Origin: CAMDPA01 sp964574325
Lineage (GTDB): Bacteria > Pseudomonadota > Alphaproteobacteria > Rhizobiales > Hyphomicrobiaceae
Assembly: GCA_964574325.1 (NCBI GenBank)
Contig: CAZNMY010000013.1
Span: 1-64,000 of the forward strand
DNA length: 64,000 nucleotides
Direction of reading: 5' to 3'
The number at the start of each line of letters is the position of its first letter. Position 1 is the first letter of the stretch. Of the stretch, positions 52,311 to 60,761 are shown one piece after another. Position numbers and translations under genes: made by a program. The notes beneath the pieces are model-generated. The model did no database searches and had not been told where the DNA came from. It saw nothing but the letters and a program-made list of their open reading frames with translations.

Positions 52311-53339
52311 ATGGCAACTGCGCCCAGCGGCATTCAAGTTGCGACGACGAGCCCAGCTCCCGCTCCGGCCCAGATTCCCGATCTGCCGAAGGAGAAGGAG
52401 ATTCAGGCCTACCGCGAGATGCTGCTCATCCGCCGTTTCGAGGAGCGCGCCGGCCAGCTTTACGGCATGGGTTTCATCGGCGGCTTCTGCCATCTCTACA
52501 TCGGTCAGGAAGCGGTCGTCACCGGCTTGCAGATGGCGTCGAAGCAGGGCGATCAGGTCATCACGACCTATCGGGATCACGGCCACATGCTGGCGTGCGG
52601 CATGGATGCCAAGGGGGTGATGGCCGAGCTCACCGGTCGACGCGGCGGATATTCGCGCGGCAAGGGCGGCTCGATGCATATGTTCTCGAAGGAGAAGAAT
52701 TTCTACGGGGGCCACGGCATCGTCGGCGCATCGGTGCCGCTGGGCGCAGGTCTCGCATTCGCCAACAAGTATCGCGGCAACGACAACGTCTGCTGGTGCT
52801 ATTTCGGTGACGGCGCCGCGAACCAGGGCCAGGTCTACGAGACCATGAACATGGCCAAGCTCTGGCATCTGCCGCTGATCTTCGTCATCGAGAACAACCG
52901 CTACGCCATGGGCACCTCGATCGAGCGCTCGGCCGCGACGACGGATTTCTCCCAGCGCGGCCGCTCTTTCGACATTCCCGGCGAGCAGGTCGACGGCATG
53001 GACGTGCGTGCTGTCGCCTCGGCGGGCAAGCGGGTTTCCGATTGGGTGCGGGCGGGGAACGGGCCGTACATCCTCGAGATGCTCACGTATCGGTACCGCG
53101 GGCATTCCATGTCGGATCCGGCGAAGTACCGGACGCGCGAGGAGGTCGACAAGGTCCGCGAAGAGCGCGACCCGATCGAGCGGGTGCGGGCCCGGATGCT
53201 GCAGCGTGGTTGGATGACCGAGGACGACCTGAAGCGCATCGACGCACAGGTCCGTGAGATCGTGACATCGGCTGCCGAGTTCGCGCAGCAGGATCCCGAG
53301 CCCGATCCGAGCGAGTTGTGGACCGACATCGTACTTTGA
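52311..53339 (+). CDS. pdhA: Pyruvate dehydrogenase E1 component, alpha subunit
   Basis: A 342-residue TPP-dependent subunit that decarboxylates pyruvate and reductively acetylates lipoyl groups. Features are AYREMLLIRRFEERAGQLYG, the phosphate-site residues in CHLYIGQEAVVTG, the TPP/Mg motif CYFGDGAANQGQVYETMNMA...ENNRYAMG, and the phosphorylation-loop-like YRYRGHSMSDP. The start ATG 52311 follows AGGAGG; the frame is open to 52104 but overlaps ftsB. It is followed by a DUF1877-like gene, then pdhB. Confidence 0.97.
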   Translation: MATAPSGIQVATTSPAPAPAQIPDLPKEKEIQAYREMLLIRRFEERAGQLYGMGFIGGFCHLYIGQEAVVTGLQMASKQGDQVITTYRDHGHMLACGMDAKGVMAELTGRRGGYSRGKGGSMHMFSKEKNFYGGHGIVGASVPLGAGLAFANKYRGNDNVCWCYFGDGAANQGQVYETMNMAKLWHLPLIFVIENNRYAMGTSIERSAATTDFSQRGRSFDIPGEQVDGMDVRAVASAGKRVSDWVRAGNGPYILEMLTYRYRGHSMSDPAKYRTREEVDKVREERDPIERVRARMLQRGWMTEDDLKRIDAQVREIVTSAAEFAQQDPEPDPSELWTDIVL

Positions 53340-53412
53340 CGAACCGAAGTGTCGAACCAAGGGGGCTGCCGGAGATCACCCCGGCAGCCGATCGATCAGA
53401 CGGCGGAACTGC

Positions 53413-53907
53413 ATGCCCGGCTCGGGGGTCCTCTTCGCACTGGACAACGCCGAGGAGCGCCATCTCCTGGCGATCCCCGAGGCGCGATCCCGTGCCGCCT
53501 GGGTGGCCAACGTCATCGAAGAGCGCTGGGACGAGGAATGGCTGTGCGAGCTGGGAGAGATGTGGTTTCCGGTGCACTTCTGCCTGCATGGGTCGGGGGC
53601 CGCCCCAGTCAAGGGATCGTCCGCAGAAGCCAAGGCGGTTCTGGGCGGACTGCCCGTCGGCGTTCCAAATCTCTACAGCATGGATTACAAGGACCAGGAG
53701 CTCGTTCGGCACATCGCCAGCGCCCTTTCCCGCATCAGGGACGATGCGATCTGGGCGCGGGCCGGTCTGGTCGAACGGAAGGACTACAACGGACCACGGC
53801 CCGGCAATCTGCAGGTGGCCGTCGTCGATGAAATTCACGCCCTCGCCGAATTCTACAAGCGGGCCGCGGAAAGCAGCCGCGCAGTCATCTTCACCGTCAA
53901 CGAATAG
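53413..53907 (+). CDS. DUF1877 (YfbM-like) protein between pdhA and pdhB
   Basis: A 164-residue soluble protein resembling DUF1877: GVLFALDNAEERHLLAIPE near the start, VIEERWDEEWLCELGEMW, HFCLHGSGAAP and VAVVDEIHALAEFYKRAAES at the end. Family members are small cytosolic proteins of unknown role. It sits 73 bases after pdhA and 76 bases before pdhB on the same strand, so it is probably co-transcribed with the PDH genes, yet it is not a usual member of that operon. Confidence 0.8.
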   Translation: MPGSGVLFALDNAEERHLLAIPEARSRAAWVANVIEERWDEEWLCELGEMWFPVHFCLHGSGAAPVKGSSAEAKAVLGGLPVGVPNLYSMDYKDQELVRHIASALSRIRDDAIWARAGLVERKDYNGPRPGNLQVAVVDEIHALAEFYKRAAESSRAVIFTVNE

Positions 53908-53983
53908 CCGCTCCGGAACAGCCTGTTCGCAATCAGCCCATTCAAGATCAGCCAAGTAGCCCAAGCCGAGGAACGCCAGGCCG

Positions 53984-55354
53984 ATGCCCACCCAGATCCT
54001 GATGCCAGCCCTGTCGCCCACCATGGAGGAAGGCAAGCTTGCCAAGTGGCTGATCAAAGAAGGCGACATTGTCAAATCGGGCATGGTCATCGCCGAGATC
54101 GAGACCGACAAGGCGACGATGGAAGTCGAGGCCGTCGACGAGGGCAGGGTGGATCGCCTCCTCGTCGCTGCAGGCACCGAAGGGGTGAAAGTGAACACCC
54201 CCATAGCCATCATCTCTAGCGAAGGCGAAGCGGTGTCGGCAGCGCCGGCGGCCCAGCCCGCTCCCGCGCCGCAACCCGCACCCGCGACGGTCCCGGCACA
54301 AGCGGCGGCGGCAGCCCCCGCCGCTCCGATGGCGGTCGTCCCTCAGGATCAGGCGATCCCGGTTGGCACCGAGATGGTTTCGACCACGATGCGCGAGGCA
54401 ATTCGCGACGCGATGGCAGAAGAGATGCGTCGTGATCCCAACGTCTTCCTGATGGGTGAGGAGGTCGCGCAGTATCAGGGCGCCTACAAGGTCAGCCAGG
54501 GTCTGCTGGACGAGTTCGGTGAAAAGCGCGTCATCGACACGCCGATCACCGAGCAGGGCTTCGCAGGCATCGGCGTCGGCGCGGCCATGGCCGGACTGCG
54601 CCCGATCGTCGAATTCATGACGTGGAACTTCGCCATGCAGGCGATCGACCAGATCATCAATTCGGCCGCCAAGACGCTCTATATGTCCGGCGGTCAGATG
54701 GGCTGCCCCATCGTGTTCCGCGGTCCCAACGGCGCAGCCGCCCGGGTGGGCGCCCAGCACAGTCAGGAGTATTCGGCCTGGTACGCCCACGTTCCCGGCC
54801 TGAAGGTCATCGCGCCGTCCAACCCGGCCGACGCCAAGGGCCTGATGAAGAGCGCCATCCGTGATGCCAATCCGGTGCTCTGCCTCGAGAACGAGATCCT
54901 CTATGGCATCGCCGGTCCCGTGCCGAAGATGGACGACTATCTCGTGCCGATCGGCAAGGCGCGTATCGTTCGCGAAGGCCGGCACGTGACGATCGTCTCG
55001 TGGTCACGTGGGATGCACTATGCGCTGTCGGCGGCGGAAACTCTCGCGAAGGACGGTATCGAGGCCGAGGTGATCGACCTGCGCACGATCCGTCCACTGG
55101 ACATGGAAACGATCTTCAAGTCGATCCGTAAGACCAACCGCATCGTGACGGTGGAGGAATCCTGGCCGGTGTGCTCGATCGGTTCCGAGATCTGCGCGCG
55201 TGCCGCGATCGACTGCTTCGACCACCTCGATGCGCCCCCCGCGAAGGTCTCGGGCGCCGACGTACCGATGCCTTACGCGGCAAACCTCGAAAAGCTGGCG
55301 CTTCCGACGGTCGACCAAGTGGTGCAGGCGGCGAAGGGCGTTTGTTATGCGTGA
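53984..55354 (+). CDS. pdhB: Pyruvate dehydrogenase E1 component, beta subunit with lipoyl domain
   Basis: A 456-residue protein. An N-terminal lipoyl domain (MPTQILMPALSPTMEEGKLA, lipoyl Lys43 in ETDKATMEVEA) and an Ala/Pro linker (about 83-120) precede the E1-beta catalytic domain: MREAIRDAMAEEMRRDPNVF, GAYKVSQGL, GQMGCPIVFRGPNGAAARVG and SWSRGMHYALSAAE. Fusion of a lipoyl domain to E1 beta is characteristic of alphaproteobacteria. The lipoyl domain is closely similar to that of the E2 encoded at 56370. The start is ATG 53984. Confidence 0.97.
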   Translation: MPTQILMPALSPTMEEGKLAKWLIKEGDIVKSGMVIAEIETDKATMEVEAVDEGRVDRLLVAAGTEGVKVNTPIAIISSEGEAVSAAPAAQPAPAPQPAPATVPAQAAAAAPAAPMAVVPQDQAIPVGTEMVSTTMREAIRDAMAEEMRRDPNVFLMGEEVAQYQGAYKVSQGLLDEFGEKRVIDTPITEQGFAGIGVGAAMAGLRPIVEFMTWNFAMQAIDQIINSAAKTLYMSGGQMGCPIVFRGPNGAAARVGAQHSQEYSAWYAHVPGLKVIAPSNPADAKGLMKSAIRDANPVLCLENEILYGIAGPVPKMDDYLVPIGKARIVREGRHVTIVSWSRGMHYALSAAETLAKDGIEAEVIDLRTIRPLDMETIFKSIRKTNRIVTVEESWPVCSIGSEICARAAIDCFDHLDAPPAKVSGADVPMPYAANLEKLALPTVDQVVQAAKGVCYA

Positions 55355-55712
55355 GGCGGCGGATTGGCAAACGTGCAGGCGACACCATCGGCCTGGCCTC
55401 ACAGCTTTTGCAGTGCAGCAATTTCGCGGTTCGCCCAGGATTGCCGTGCGCTGTTTCGCTCTGCTCGGACTCGTCGTTCTGCTGGCACCGGTGACTTGGA
55501 TCGCAAAGCTGATCGTACCTTGGGCGATAAATGGGCTTTTCATCCAAGCCGACAATCGGCCTCCTATGGGCAAATTGAGGCTGAACTATTGGCATCCGCT
55601 GGCAGTACCGTTCTGTTTGTTATCAGCCTTCATCTGGCCAGTGGCATGGGCCGCGCATTTGGTGTGTCGGCTCTCGCCGAGGCTTCAGATCAACCGCTCC
55701 GTGTCCAACTAG
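55347..55712 (+). CDS. Small hypothetical membrane protein
   Basis: About 121 residues from ATG 55347, overlapping the pdhB end by eight bases. Two hydrophobic segments are clear: ALLGLVVLLAPVTWIAKLIV and PLAVPFCLLSAFIWPVAWAA. A short loop (INGLFIQADNRPPMGKLRLN) separates them. A GTG at 55446 could instead start the protein just before the first helix. No family recognised; the gene is real only if the helices are not an accident. Confidence 0.5.
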   Translation: MREAADWQTCRRHHRPGLTAFAVQQFRGSPRIAVRCFALLGLVVLLAPVTWIAKLIVPWAINGLFIQADNRPPMGKLRLNYWHPLAVPFCLLSAFIWPVAWAAHLVCRLSPRLQINRSVSN

Positions 55713-55750
55713 AGGCCCCGTGACAAGCGGAACCGTGATAGGCTGCCATC

Positions 55751-56335
55751 ATGGCCGAACCAGCAAAACGCAACGCTACTTACGATGACCTGCTCGCGCT
55801 CCCAGACAATGTGCGGGGAGAGATAATATTCGGCTCGCTCTATGTGCATCCGAGCCCGGCGCCGCCGCACGGCAGCTCGCAGTTCTCGATCGGTGGAGAA
55901 CTCTACGGTCCATTTCAAAAGGGGCGCGGCGGCCCTGGGGGCTGGTGGTTCATGATCCAGCCGGAGCTTCATCTCGGGCCTCATGTCGCGCAGCCGGACA
56001 TCGCGGGATGGCGGCAGGAGCGGATGCCGGCGCTGCCGACCACTGCCTGGGTCGACATCGCTCCCGATTGGATCTGCGAGGTCCTATCGCCGTCTACGGA
56101 AGGTTTCGACCGAGGTCCCAAGCGCCGGATCTATGCAACTTACGGTACCGGTCATCTCTGGTATCTGAATCCGGTCGTGCGATACCTGGAGGTATCGGCA
56201 TTGCGCGATGGGTCGTGGGTCCATATCGACACGTTCGACGATGCCGAGGAGTTCCGCGCACCTCCATTCGAAGCCGTCGCATTCCGGCTCGCAGACTTGT
56301 GGCCGATGCCACCGCCCCTCTCACCGTCCGTTTGA
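55751..56335 (+). CDS. Uma2-family (DUF820) putative endonuclease
   Basis: A 194-residue protein of the Uma2 family, which has a PD-(D/E)XK nuclease fold. Expected elements are ATYDDLLALPDNVRGEIIFG, the active-site Asp in QPDIAGWRQERM, then WICEVLSPSTEGFDRGPKR with the catalytic Glu, and YGTGHLWYLNPVVRYLEVSA. The family is frequent in Cyanobacteria and scattered in alphaproteobacteria, often as a mobile, copy-variable gene; its biological role is unclear. It lies between pdhB and pdhC, only 34 bases before the latter's ATG. Confidence 0.9.
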   Translation: MAEPAKRNATYDDLLALPDNVRGEIIFGSLYVHPSPAPPHGSSQFSIGGELYGPFQKGRGGPGGWWFMIQPELHLGPHVAQPDIAGWRQERMPALPTTAWVDIAPDWICEVLSPSTEGFDRGPKRRIYATYGTGHLWYLNPVVRYLEVSALRDGSWVHIDTFDDAEEFRAPPFEAVAFRLADLWPMPPPLSPSV

Positions 56336-56369
56336 TCGCATCCTCATCCGACTCACCGAGACCCAGCCC

Positions 56370-57725
56370 ATGCCCACGCAAATCCTGATGCCCGCGCTGT
56401 CTCCCACGATGGAGGAGGGCAAGCTCGCCAAGTGGCTCGTCAAGGAAGGCGAGCACATCAAGTCGGGCAGGGTGATCGCCGAGATCGAGACGGACAAGGC
56501 GACGATGGAGGTCGAGGCCGTCGACGAAGGCATCGTCGCGCGCATCCTGATCGCGGAGGGCACCGAGAAGGTGAGGGTCAACACCCCCATCGCCGTGCTG
56601 CTGCTCGACGGCGAAGCCGCAGGTGTCGCGCCAGCACAGACCTCGCCGCCGGCATCAGCCCCGCCCCCTGCTCCAGCCGCCGCGCCCACCCCCGCCCCGG
56701 CAGCGCCCGCGGCCGGATCGCCACAAGCCACAGCCGCCCCCGCTCCGGTCATGAACGGACATGCCGCCGACCGTATCGCGGTGTCGCCGCTGGCGCGTCG
56801 TCTCGCCAAGGAGGCGGGTATCCAACTCAGTGGACTGAAGGGCTCCGGTCCCCACGGCCGCATCGTGAAGCGGGACATCGAAGCTGCGGCGAAGGGTGGA
56901 CGTCCCGCCCCGGCCGCATCGCCCTCAGCCAATCAGCCGTCGACGGCGATGACGCACTCGCCGGCAACCGCGCCGGCTGTCGCCCCGATGGCCGACGACA
57001 AGATCCTGGCGCTATACGAGCAAGGTTCCTACGAGGTCGTCCCACACGACGGGATGCGCCGCATCATCGCCCAGCGCCTCACCCAGTCGAAATCGACCGT
57101 GCCGCATTTCTATCTGTCGCTGGACATACGGCTGGACGAGTTGCTTCGCGCTCGCGAGCGGATCAACGCCGCCGCGCCGAAGACCGGGCCGCGCGCCTTC
57201 AAGCTCTCGGTCAACGACTTCATCATCAAGGGGCTGGCGTTGGCGCTGCAGCAGGTGCCTGCCGCCAATGCATCTTGGACGGAGGGCGGCATGCTCCGCC
57301 ATCGACATTCGGACGTCGGCGTCGCCGTGGCGATCGAAGGCGGGCTGTTCACGCCGGTCATCCGCCATGCGGAGTTGAAGACGCTCGGAGAGATCTCCAA
57401 CGAAATGAAGGACCTCGCGGAGCGCGCCCGCAAGCGGCGGCTGGCTCCGCACGAGTACCAGGGCGGCACGACCTCGATTTCCAATCTGGGCATGTTCGGC
57501 ATCAAGACGTTCGACGCCGTCATCAACCCGCCCCATGCCACGATCCTGGCCGTGGGAGCCGGTGAGAAGCGCCCGGTGGTCGCGGCGAATGGGCAGATCG
57601 AAGTCGGCACGATCATGTCATGCACGCTGTCGTGCGACCACCGCGTCGTCGACGGCGCGCTGGGCGCCGAACTCCTCAACGCCTTCAAGCAGTTCCTCGA
57701 AGACCCCGTGCGCATGCTGGTCTGA
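56370..57725 (+). CDS. pdhC: Pyruvate dehydrogenase complex E2, dihydrolipoamide acetyltransferase
   Basis: A 451-residue E2. One lipoyl domain (residues 1-80, Lys43 in ETDKATMEVEA), an Ala/Pro linker, the peripheral-subunit-binding domain (VSPLARRLAKEAGIQLSGLK, GPHGRIVKRDIE), then the catalytic domain with RIIAQRLTQSKSTVPHFYLS and the active-site SCDHRVVDGALGAE. It transfers acetyl from lipoate to CoA. A terminator follows at 57767. Usual alphaproteobacterial E2 size. Confidence 0.97.
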   Translation: MPTQILMPALSPTMEEGKLAKWLVKEGEHIKSGRVIAEIETDKATMEVEAVDEGIVARILIAEGTEKVRVNTPIAVLLLDGEAAGVAPAQTSPPASAPPPAPAAAPTPAPAAPAAGSPQATAAPAPVMNGHAADRIAVSPLARRLAKEAGIQLSGLKGSGPHGRIVKRDIEAAAKGGRPAPAASPSANQPSTAMTHSPATAPAVAPMADDKILALYEQGSYEVVPHDGMRRIIAQRLTQSKSTVPHFYLSLDIRLDELLRARERINAAAPKTGPRAFKLSVNDFIIKGLALALQQVPAANASWTEGGMLRHRHSDVGVAVAIEGGLFTPVIRHAELKTLGEISNEMKDLAERARKRRLAPHEYQGGTTSISNLGMFGIKTFDAVINPPHATILAVGAGEKRPVVAANGQIEVGTIMSCTLSCDHRVVDGALGAELLNAFKQFLEDPVRMLV

Positions 57726-57766
57726 GGAACCCGGCCAGCTTTCTGATCGCGCATGCTTTTCTATCG

Positions 57767-57799
57767 GCCGGGTCTGCGGTGCAACGCAGCCCGGCTTTT
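57767..57799 (+). terminator. Rho-independent terminator after pdhC
   Basis: GCCGGGTCTGCG (57767-57778) pairs with CGCAGCCCGGC (57785-57795), with one bulged base and a six-base loop, followed by TTTT. It lies 41 bases after the pdhC stop, so the lipoprotein genes and lpdA probably have their own promoters. Confidence 0.88.
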
Positions 57800-58071
57800 C
57801 GACGTTCGGCGCGGCACCTGCGCGCGACACGTGTGTGCGTGGGACATTGTTTGATAGGCAAGTCAAAGCGTTATGCCTCAACCGAAGTGTGGCCCATTCG
57901 CAACCGCGCGGCTTAATCACGGCAGGGGATCTAGTTGTCCACCGCGGCTTGGTGCTACCCACGGCATGTCGGCTTGCTAGGGGTTGGGCGCACGCCGTAA
58001 GCGACGATCAGTTCTGAATGTTCTCTTGAGTCGGAACCTCGGGGAATTCATCATTTTTGGGAGTGCCCAGC
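57800..58071. other. Intergenic region before lipoprotein genes
   Basis: About 270 bases after the pdhC terminator, with a few short stems but no recognised RNA or regulatory motif. It probably contains the promoter of the lipoprotein gene; no consensus -35/-10 pair is convincing. Confidence 0.4.
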
Positions 58072-58521
58072 ATGTACTCTAAGCTACGCGTCAGCGCGCT
58101 GGCCATCATCGGGTCTGTCGGTCTCGCCGGTTGTGCCGGCGGCGGACTGGATATGTTCGGGGGCGGCGCATCATCCGACGTCACGACATCGTCGGTGGGC
58201 CAAACTCAGGCTCAGCGGGTCGATCCGGCCTGCGGTAACCTCGCCGTCGAAATCGACACGCTGCGCCGTGAGGGCGTCGCCGACAAGATCGACCGCGCCG
58301 CCGCGAAAAAGTACAAGATGACGTCGGCCGATCTCGGCAAGGCCAGCCAGTTGAACAAGGCAAACGGCGAGTTCCAGGCGAAGTGCTCGACGCTTCCGCG
58401 TACGGCTTCGGCAGCGGACGCTACCGCCGCTGGGGCTGCAAAGGCAGCCGCACCTGCCGTGAAGGCGGCTGCACCTGCCGCCAAGGCCGCGGGCGCAACG
58501 TCGACAACCGCTACGCGCTGA
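58072..58521 (+). CDS. Putative lipoprotein, larger paralogue
   Basis: A 149-residue lipoprotein with a signal ending in the lipobox LAGC (LRVSALAIIGSVGLAGCAGG). A Gly-rich segment precedes VDPACGNLAVEIDTLRREGV and a helical part ending FQAKC, so the mature protein has a Cys pair. The last 40 residues are an Ala-rich low-complexity tail (AAKAAAPAVKAAAPA). It resembles the shorter lipoprotein encoded just downstream. Start ATG 58072; an in-frame GTG at 58057 lies too close to GGGA. Confidence 0.75.
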   Translation: MYSKLRVSALAIIGSVGLAGCAGGGLDMFGGGASSDVTTSSVGQTQAQRVDPACGNLAVEIDTLRREGVADKIDRAAAKKYKMTSADLGKASQLNKANGEFQAKCSTLPRTASAADATAAGAAKAAAPAVKAAAPAAKAAGATSTTATR

Positions 58522-58721
58522 TAGAGAAATCCACCAGCGCCATCCAAGCGCCCGTTTTACGGATCAAACTCGATCCGTAGATAAGGTGGCGAGGTCGGCG
58601 CTGGGCGCCTGTCGAAACGTCTGCCGCTTCAGTCGGCGCGTAGCTCGCCTTACGGGGTCAGATCAGCTCCTGCTCTGCGGTGGCTATTCTCCGGTCAGGC
58701 TTGATGCCAGTGGAGGTTATT

Positions 58722-59018
58722 GTGGGATTGACGAACTCAGTAGCAAAGTTGGCCGTCGTCGTGCTGGCGGGCGTCGCTCTCTCCGGTTGCGCATCCGGCA
58801 ATGCCGCCAACGGTGGTGATCCCGGAGCAATTGCGATGCCGTCGGGCAGCTCGTGCCAATCGGTGCGCGGTGAACTCAACAGGCTCGATTCGAAGGGCAC
58901 TCCGGCCAGGGTCGATGCTGCCAGCCGTGGCGCCAAGTTGCCGCCGGCTCAGCAAGCAGAAGTGGACCGCTACAACCAGTTGCTCAACCTGTATCTGGGG
59001 GCACGCTGCCACGTCTAG
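58722..59018 (+). CDS. Putative lipoprotein, smaller paralogue
   Basis: A 98-residue lipoprotein. GTG 58722 has GGAGG seven bases upstream and gives a clean signal (VAKLAVVVLAGVALSGCASG). The mature part SSCQSVRGELNRLDSKGTPA...LLNLYLGARCHV parallels the upstream lipoprotein: a Cys, a helix with two Leu/Arg heptads, then a final Cys. The two are probably a local duplication. An in-frame ATG at 58704 is possible. Confidence 0.75.
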   Translation: MGLTNSVAKLAVVVLAGVALSGCASGNAANGGDPGAIAMPSGSSCQSVRGELNRLDSKGTPARVDAASRGAKLPPAQQAEVDRYNQLLNLYLGARCHV

Positions 59019-59063
59019 GTGTCGCCGGGCTGGCATGGCCAGCACATCTGCGCTTCAATAGAC

Positions 59064-59093
59064 ACGGGCTCCGATCGTCAGATCGGAGCCCGT
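59064..59093 (+). terminator. Terminator hairpin after lipoprotein genes
   Basis: Perfect 13-bp arms ACGGGCTCCGATC (59064-59076) and GATCGGAGCCCGT (59081-59093) around GTCA. No T tract follows, but the stem is very stable and lies 46 bases after the lipoprotein stop. Confidence 0.75.
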
Positions 59094-59247
59094 CGCGCGT
59101 CATGACCGCATGCAGCGAGGTGAAGCACCCGGAGCGCGGGTGGTTCGCCAGTTGGGGATTGCCCCGCGCGGAGTTATCGTGGTGTACATCAGGTGCGGCG
59201 GGGCGCTCGTCCCCCTCGCCATCCGCTTGGCCCTTCTGGAGTGATAC

Positions 59248-60693
59248 ATGGCCGTTCAGAGCTACGACGTCGTCATCATCGGCGCCGGTCCCGGCGGCTA
59301 TGTCACGGCCATTCGGGCCGCTCAGCTCGGTTTCAAGACCGCCATCGTCGAGCGCGAGCACCTCGGCGGCATCTGCTTGAACTGGGGCTGCATTCCCACC
59401 AAGGCGCTGCTGCGTTCCGCCGAGATCTATCGTTACGCCACGCACGGCAAGACGTATGGCGTGGTCGTCGAGGGCAAGGTCGGGTTCGATGCCGCAGCGA
59501 TCGTTCAGCGCTCGCGCGGTGTCTCCGGCCAGCTCAACGGCGGCGTCGGTTTTCTGCTGAAGAAGAACAAGGTCGACGTGATCTGGGGGGAGGCGCAGAT
59601 CACCAGACCCGGCGAGGTCGTCGTCGCTGCATCCGCGAAGAAGCCGATGGAGCCGCAGCATCCGGTGCCGAAGGGCACGCTGGGCGCCGGCACCTATGCG
59701 GCCAAGCACATCGTCGTCGCGACCGGCGCGCGCCCCCGCGTCCTGCCCGGCATCGAGCCGGACGGTGAGCGGATCTGGACCTACTTCGAGGCGATGGTGC
59801 CGAAGGGCATGCCGAAGTCGATCATCGTGATGGGCTCGGGCGCCATCGGGATCGAATTCGCCTCGTTCTATCGGACGTTCGGCGTCGACGTGACGGTCAT
59901 CGAAGTGCTGCCGCAGATTCTGCCGGTCGAGGATGCCGAGATCGCCGCACTCGCGCGCAAGGCATTCGAGAAAGAGGGCATCAAGATCCACACCGGCGCC
60001 AAGGTCATGGGGGTCGAGAAGACCGCGACCGGTGTCGTCGCCAGCGTCGATGTCGGCGGCGGCAAGATCGAGAAGATCGCGGCGGAGAAACTCATTTCGG
60101 CAGTCGGTGTCGTCGGCAATGTCGAGGGGCTCGGGCTGGAAAAGCTCGGCGTCCGCTTCGAGCGCGGCACCATCGCGACCGACGGCCTCGGCCGCACCAA
60201 CGTCGCCGGGGTCTATGCCATCGGCGATGTCGCCGGCCCTCCGATGCTCGCCCACAAGGCCGAGCACGAAGGCGTCATCTGTATCGAGGCGATCAAGGGC
60301 CTCGATGTCCACGCCATGGACAAGGCGAAGATCCCCGGCTGCACCTATTGCCACCCGCAGATCGCCAGCGTCGGCCTCACCGAAGCCCGCGCCAAGGAAG
60401 GCGGCCGCGAGGTGAAGGTCGGGCGCTTCCCGTTCCGCGGCAACGGCAAGGCGATCGCGCTGGGGGAACCGGAAGGTCTCGTCAAGACCGTGTTCGATGC
60501 CAAGACCGGCCAGCTTCTCGGGGCTCACATGATCGGAACGGAAGTGACCGAGCTGATCCAGGGTTTCGTCGTCGCCATGCAGCTCGAGACGACCGAGGAG
60601 GACCTGATGCATACGGTCTTCCCGCACCCGACGCTGTCCGAAATGATGCACGAGAGCGTGCTCGACGCCTACGGTCGCGTCATTCATTCGTGA
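59248..60693 (+). CDS. lpdA: Dihydrolipoyl dehydrogenase (E3)
   Basis: A 481-residue FAD disulfide oxidoreductase that re-oxidises dihydrolipoyl groups with NAD+. Features are FAD motif VVIIGAGPGGYVTAIRAAQL; redox-active C43/C48 in GGICLNWGCIPTKALL; NAD motif IIVMGSGAIGIEFASFYRTF; second FAD motif TNVAGVYAIGDVAGPPMLA; and catalytic HPTLSEMMHESV at the C-terminus. The start ATG 59248 has GGAG upstream. It completes the PDH complex; a separate promoter is likely because of the upstream terminators. Confidence 0.96.
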   Translation: MAVQSYDVVIIGAGPGGYVTAIRAAQLGFKTAIVEREHLGGICLNWGCIPTKALLRSAEIYRYATHGKTYGVVVEGKVGFDAAAIVQRSRGVSGQLNGGVGFLLKKNKVDVIWGEAQITRPGEVVVAASAKKPMEPQHPVPKGTLGAGTYAAKHIVVATGARPRVLPGIEPDGERIWTYFEAMVPKGMPKSIIVMGSGAIGIEFASFYRTFGVDVTVIEVLPQILPVEDAEIAALARKAFEKEGIKIHTGAKVMGVEKTATGVVASVDVGGGKIEKIAAEKLISAVGVVGNVEGLGLEKLGVRFERGTIATDGLGRTNVAGVYAIGDVAGPPMLAHKAEHEGVICIEAIKGLDVHAMDKAKIPGCTYCHPQIASVGLTEARAKEGGREVKVGRFPFRGNGKAIALGEPEGLVKTVFDAKTGQLLGAHMIGTEVTELIQGFVVAMQLETTEEDLMHTVFPHPTLSEMMHESVLDAYGRVIHS

Positions 60694-60761
60694 GCTTGCA
60701 AAACGTGTTGAGGGCAGGCGCCGTGTGACGCCGGCCGTGCGAAGGGGGAAGCCGCACGCGC

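Noticed and set aside
53984..56607. Apparent duplication of a lipoyl-domain gene
   Set aside because: The two similar 5' segments are the known lipoyl domains of alphaproteobacterial E1-beta and E2, not a recent repeat or assembly error.
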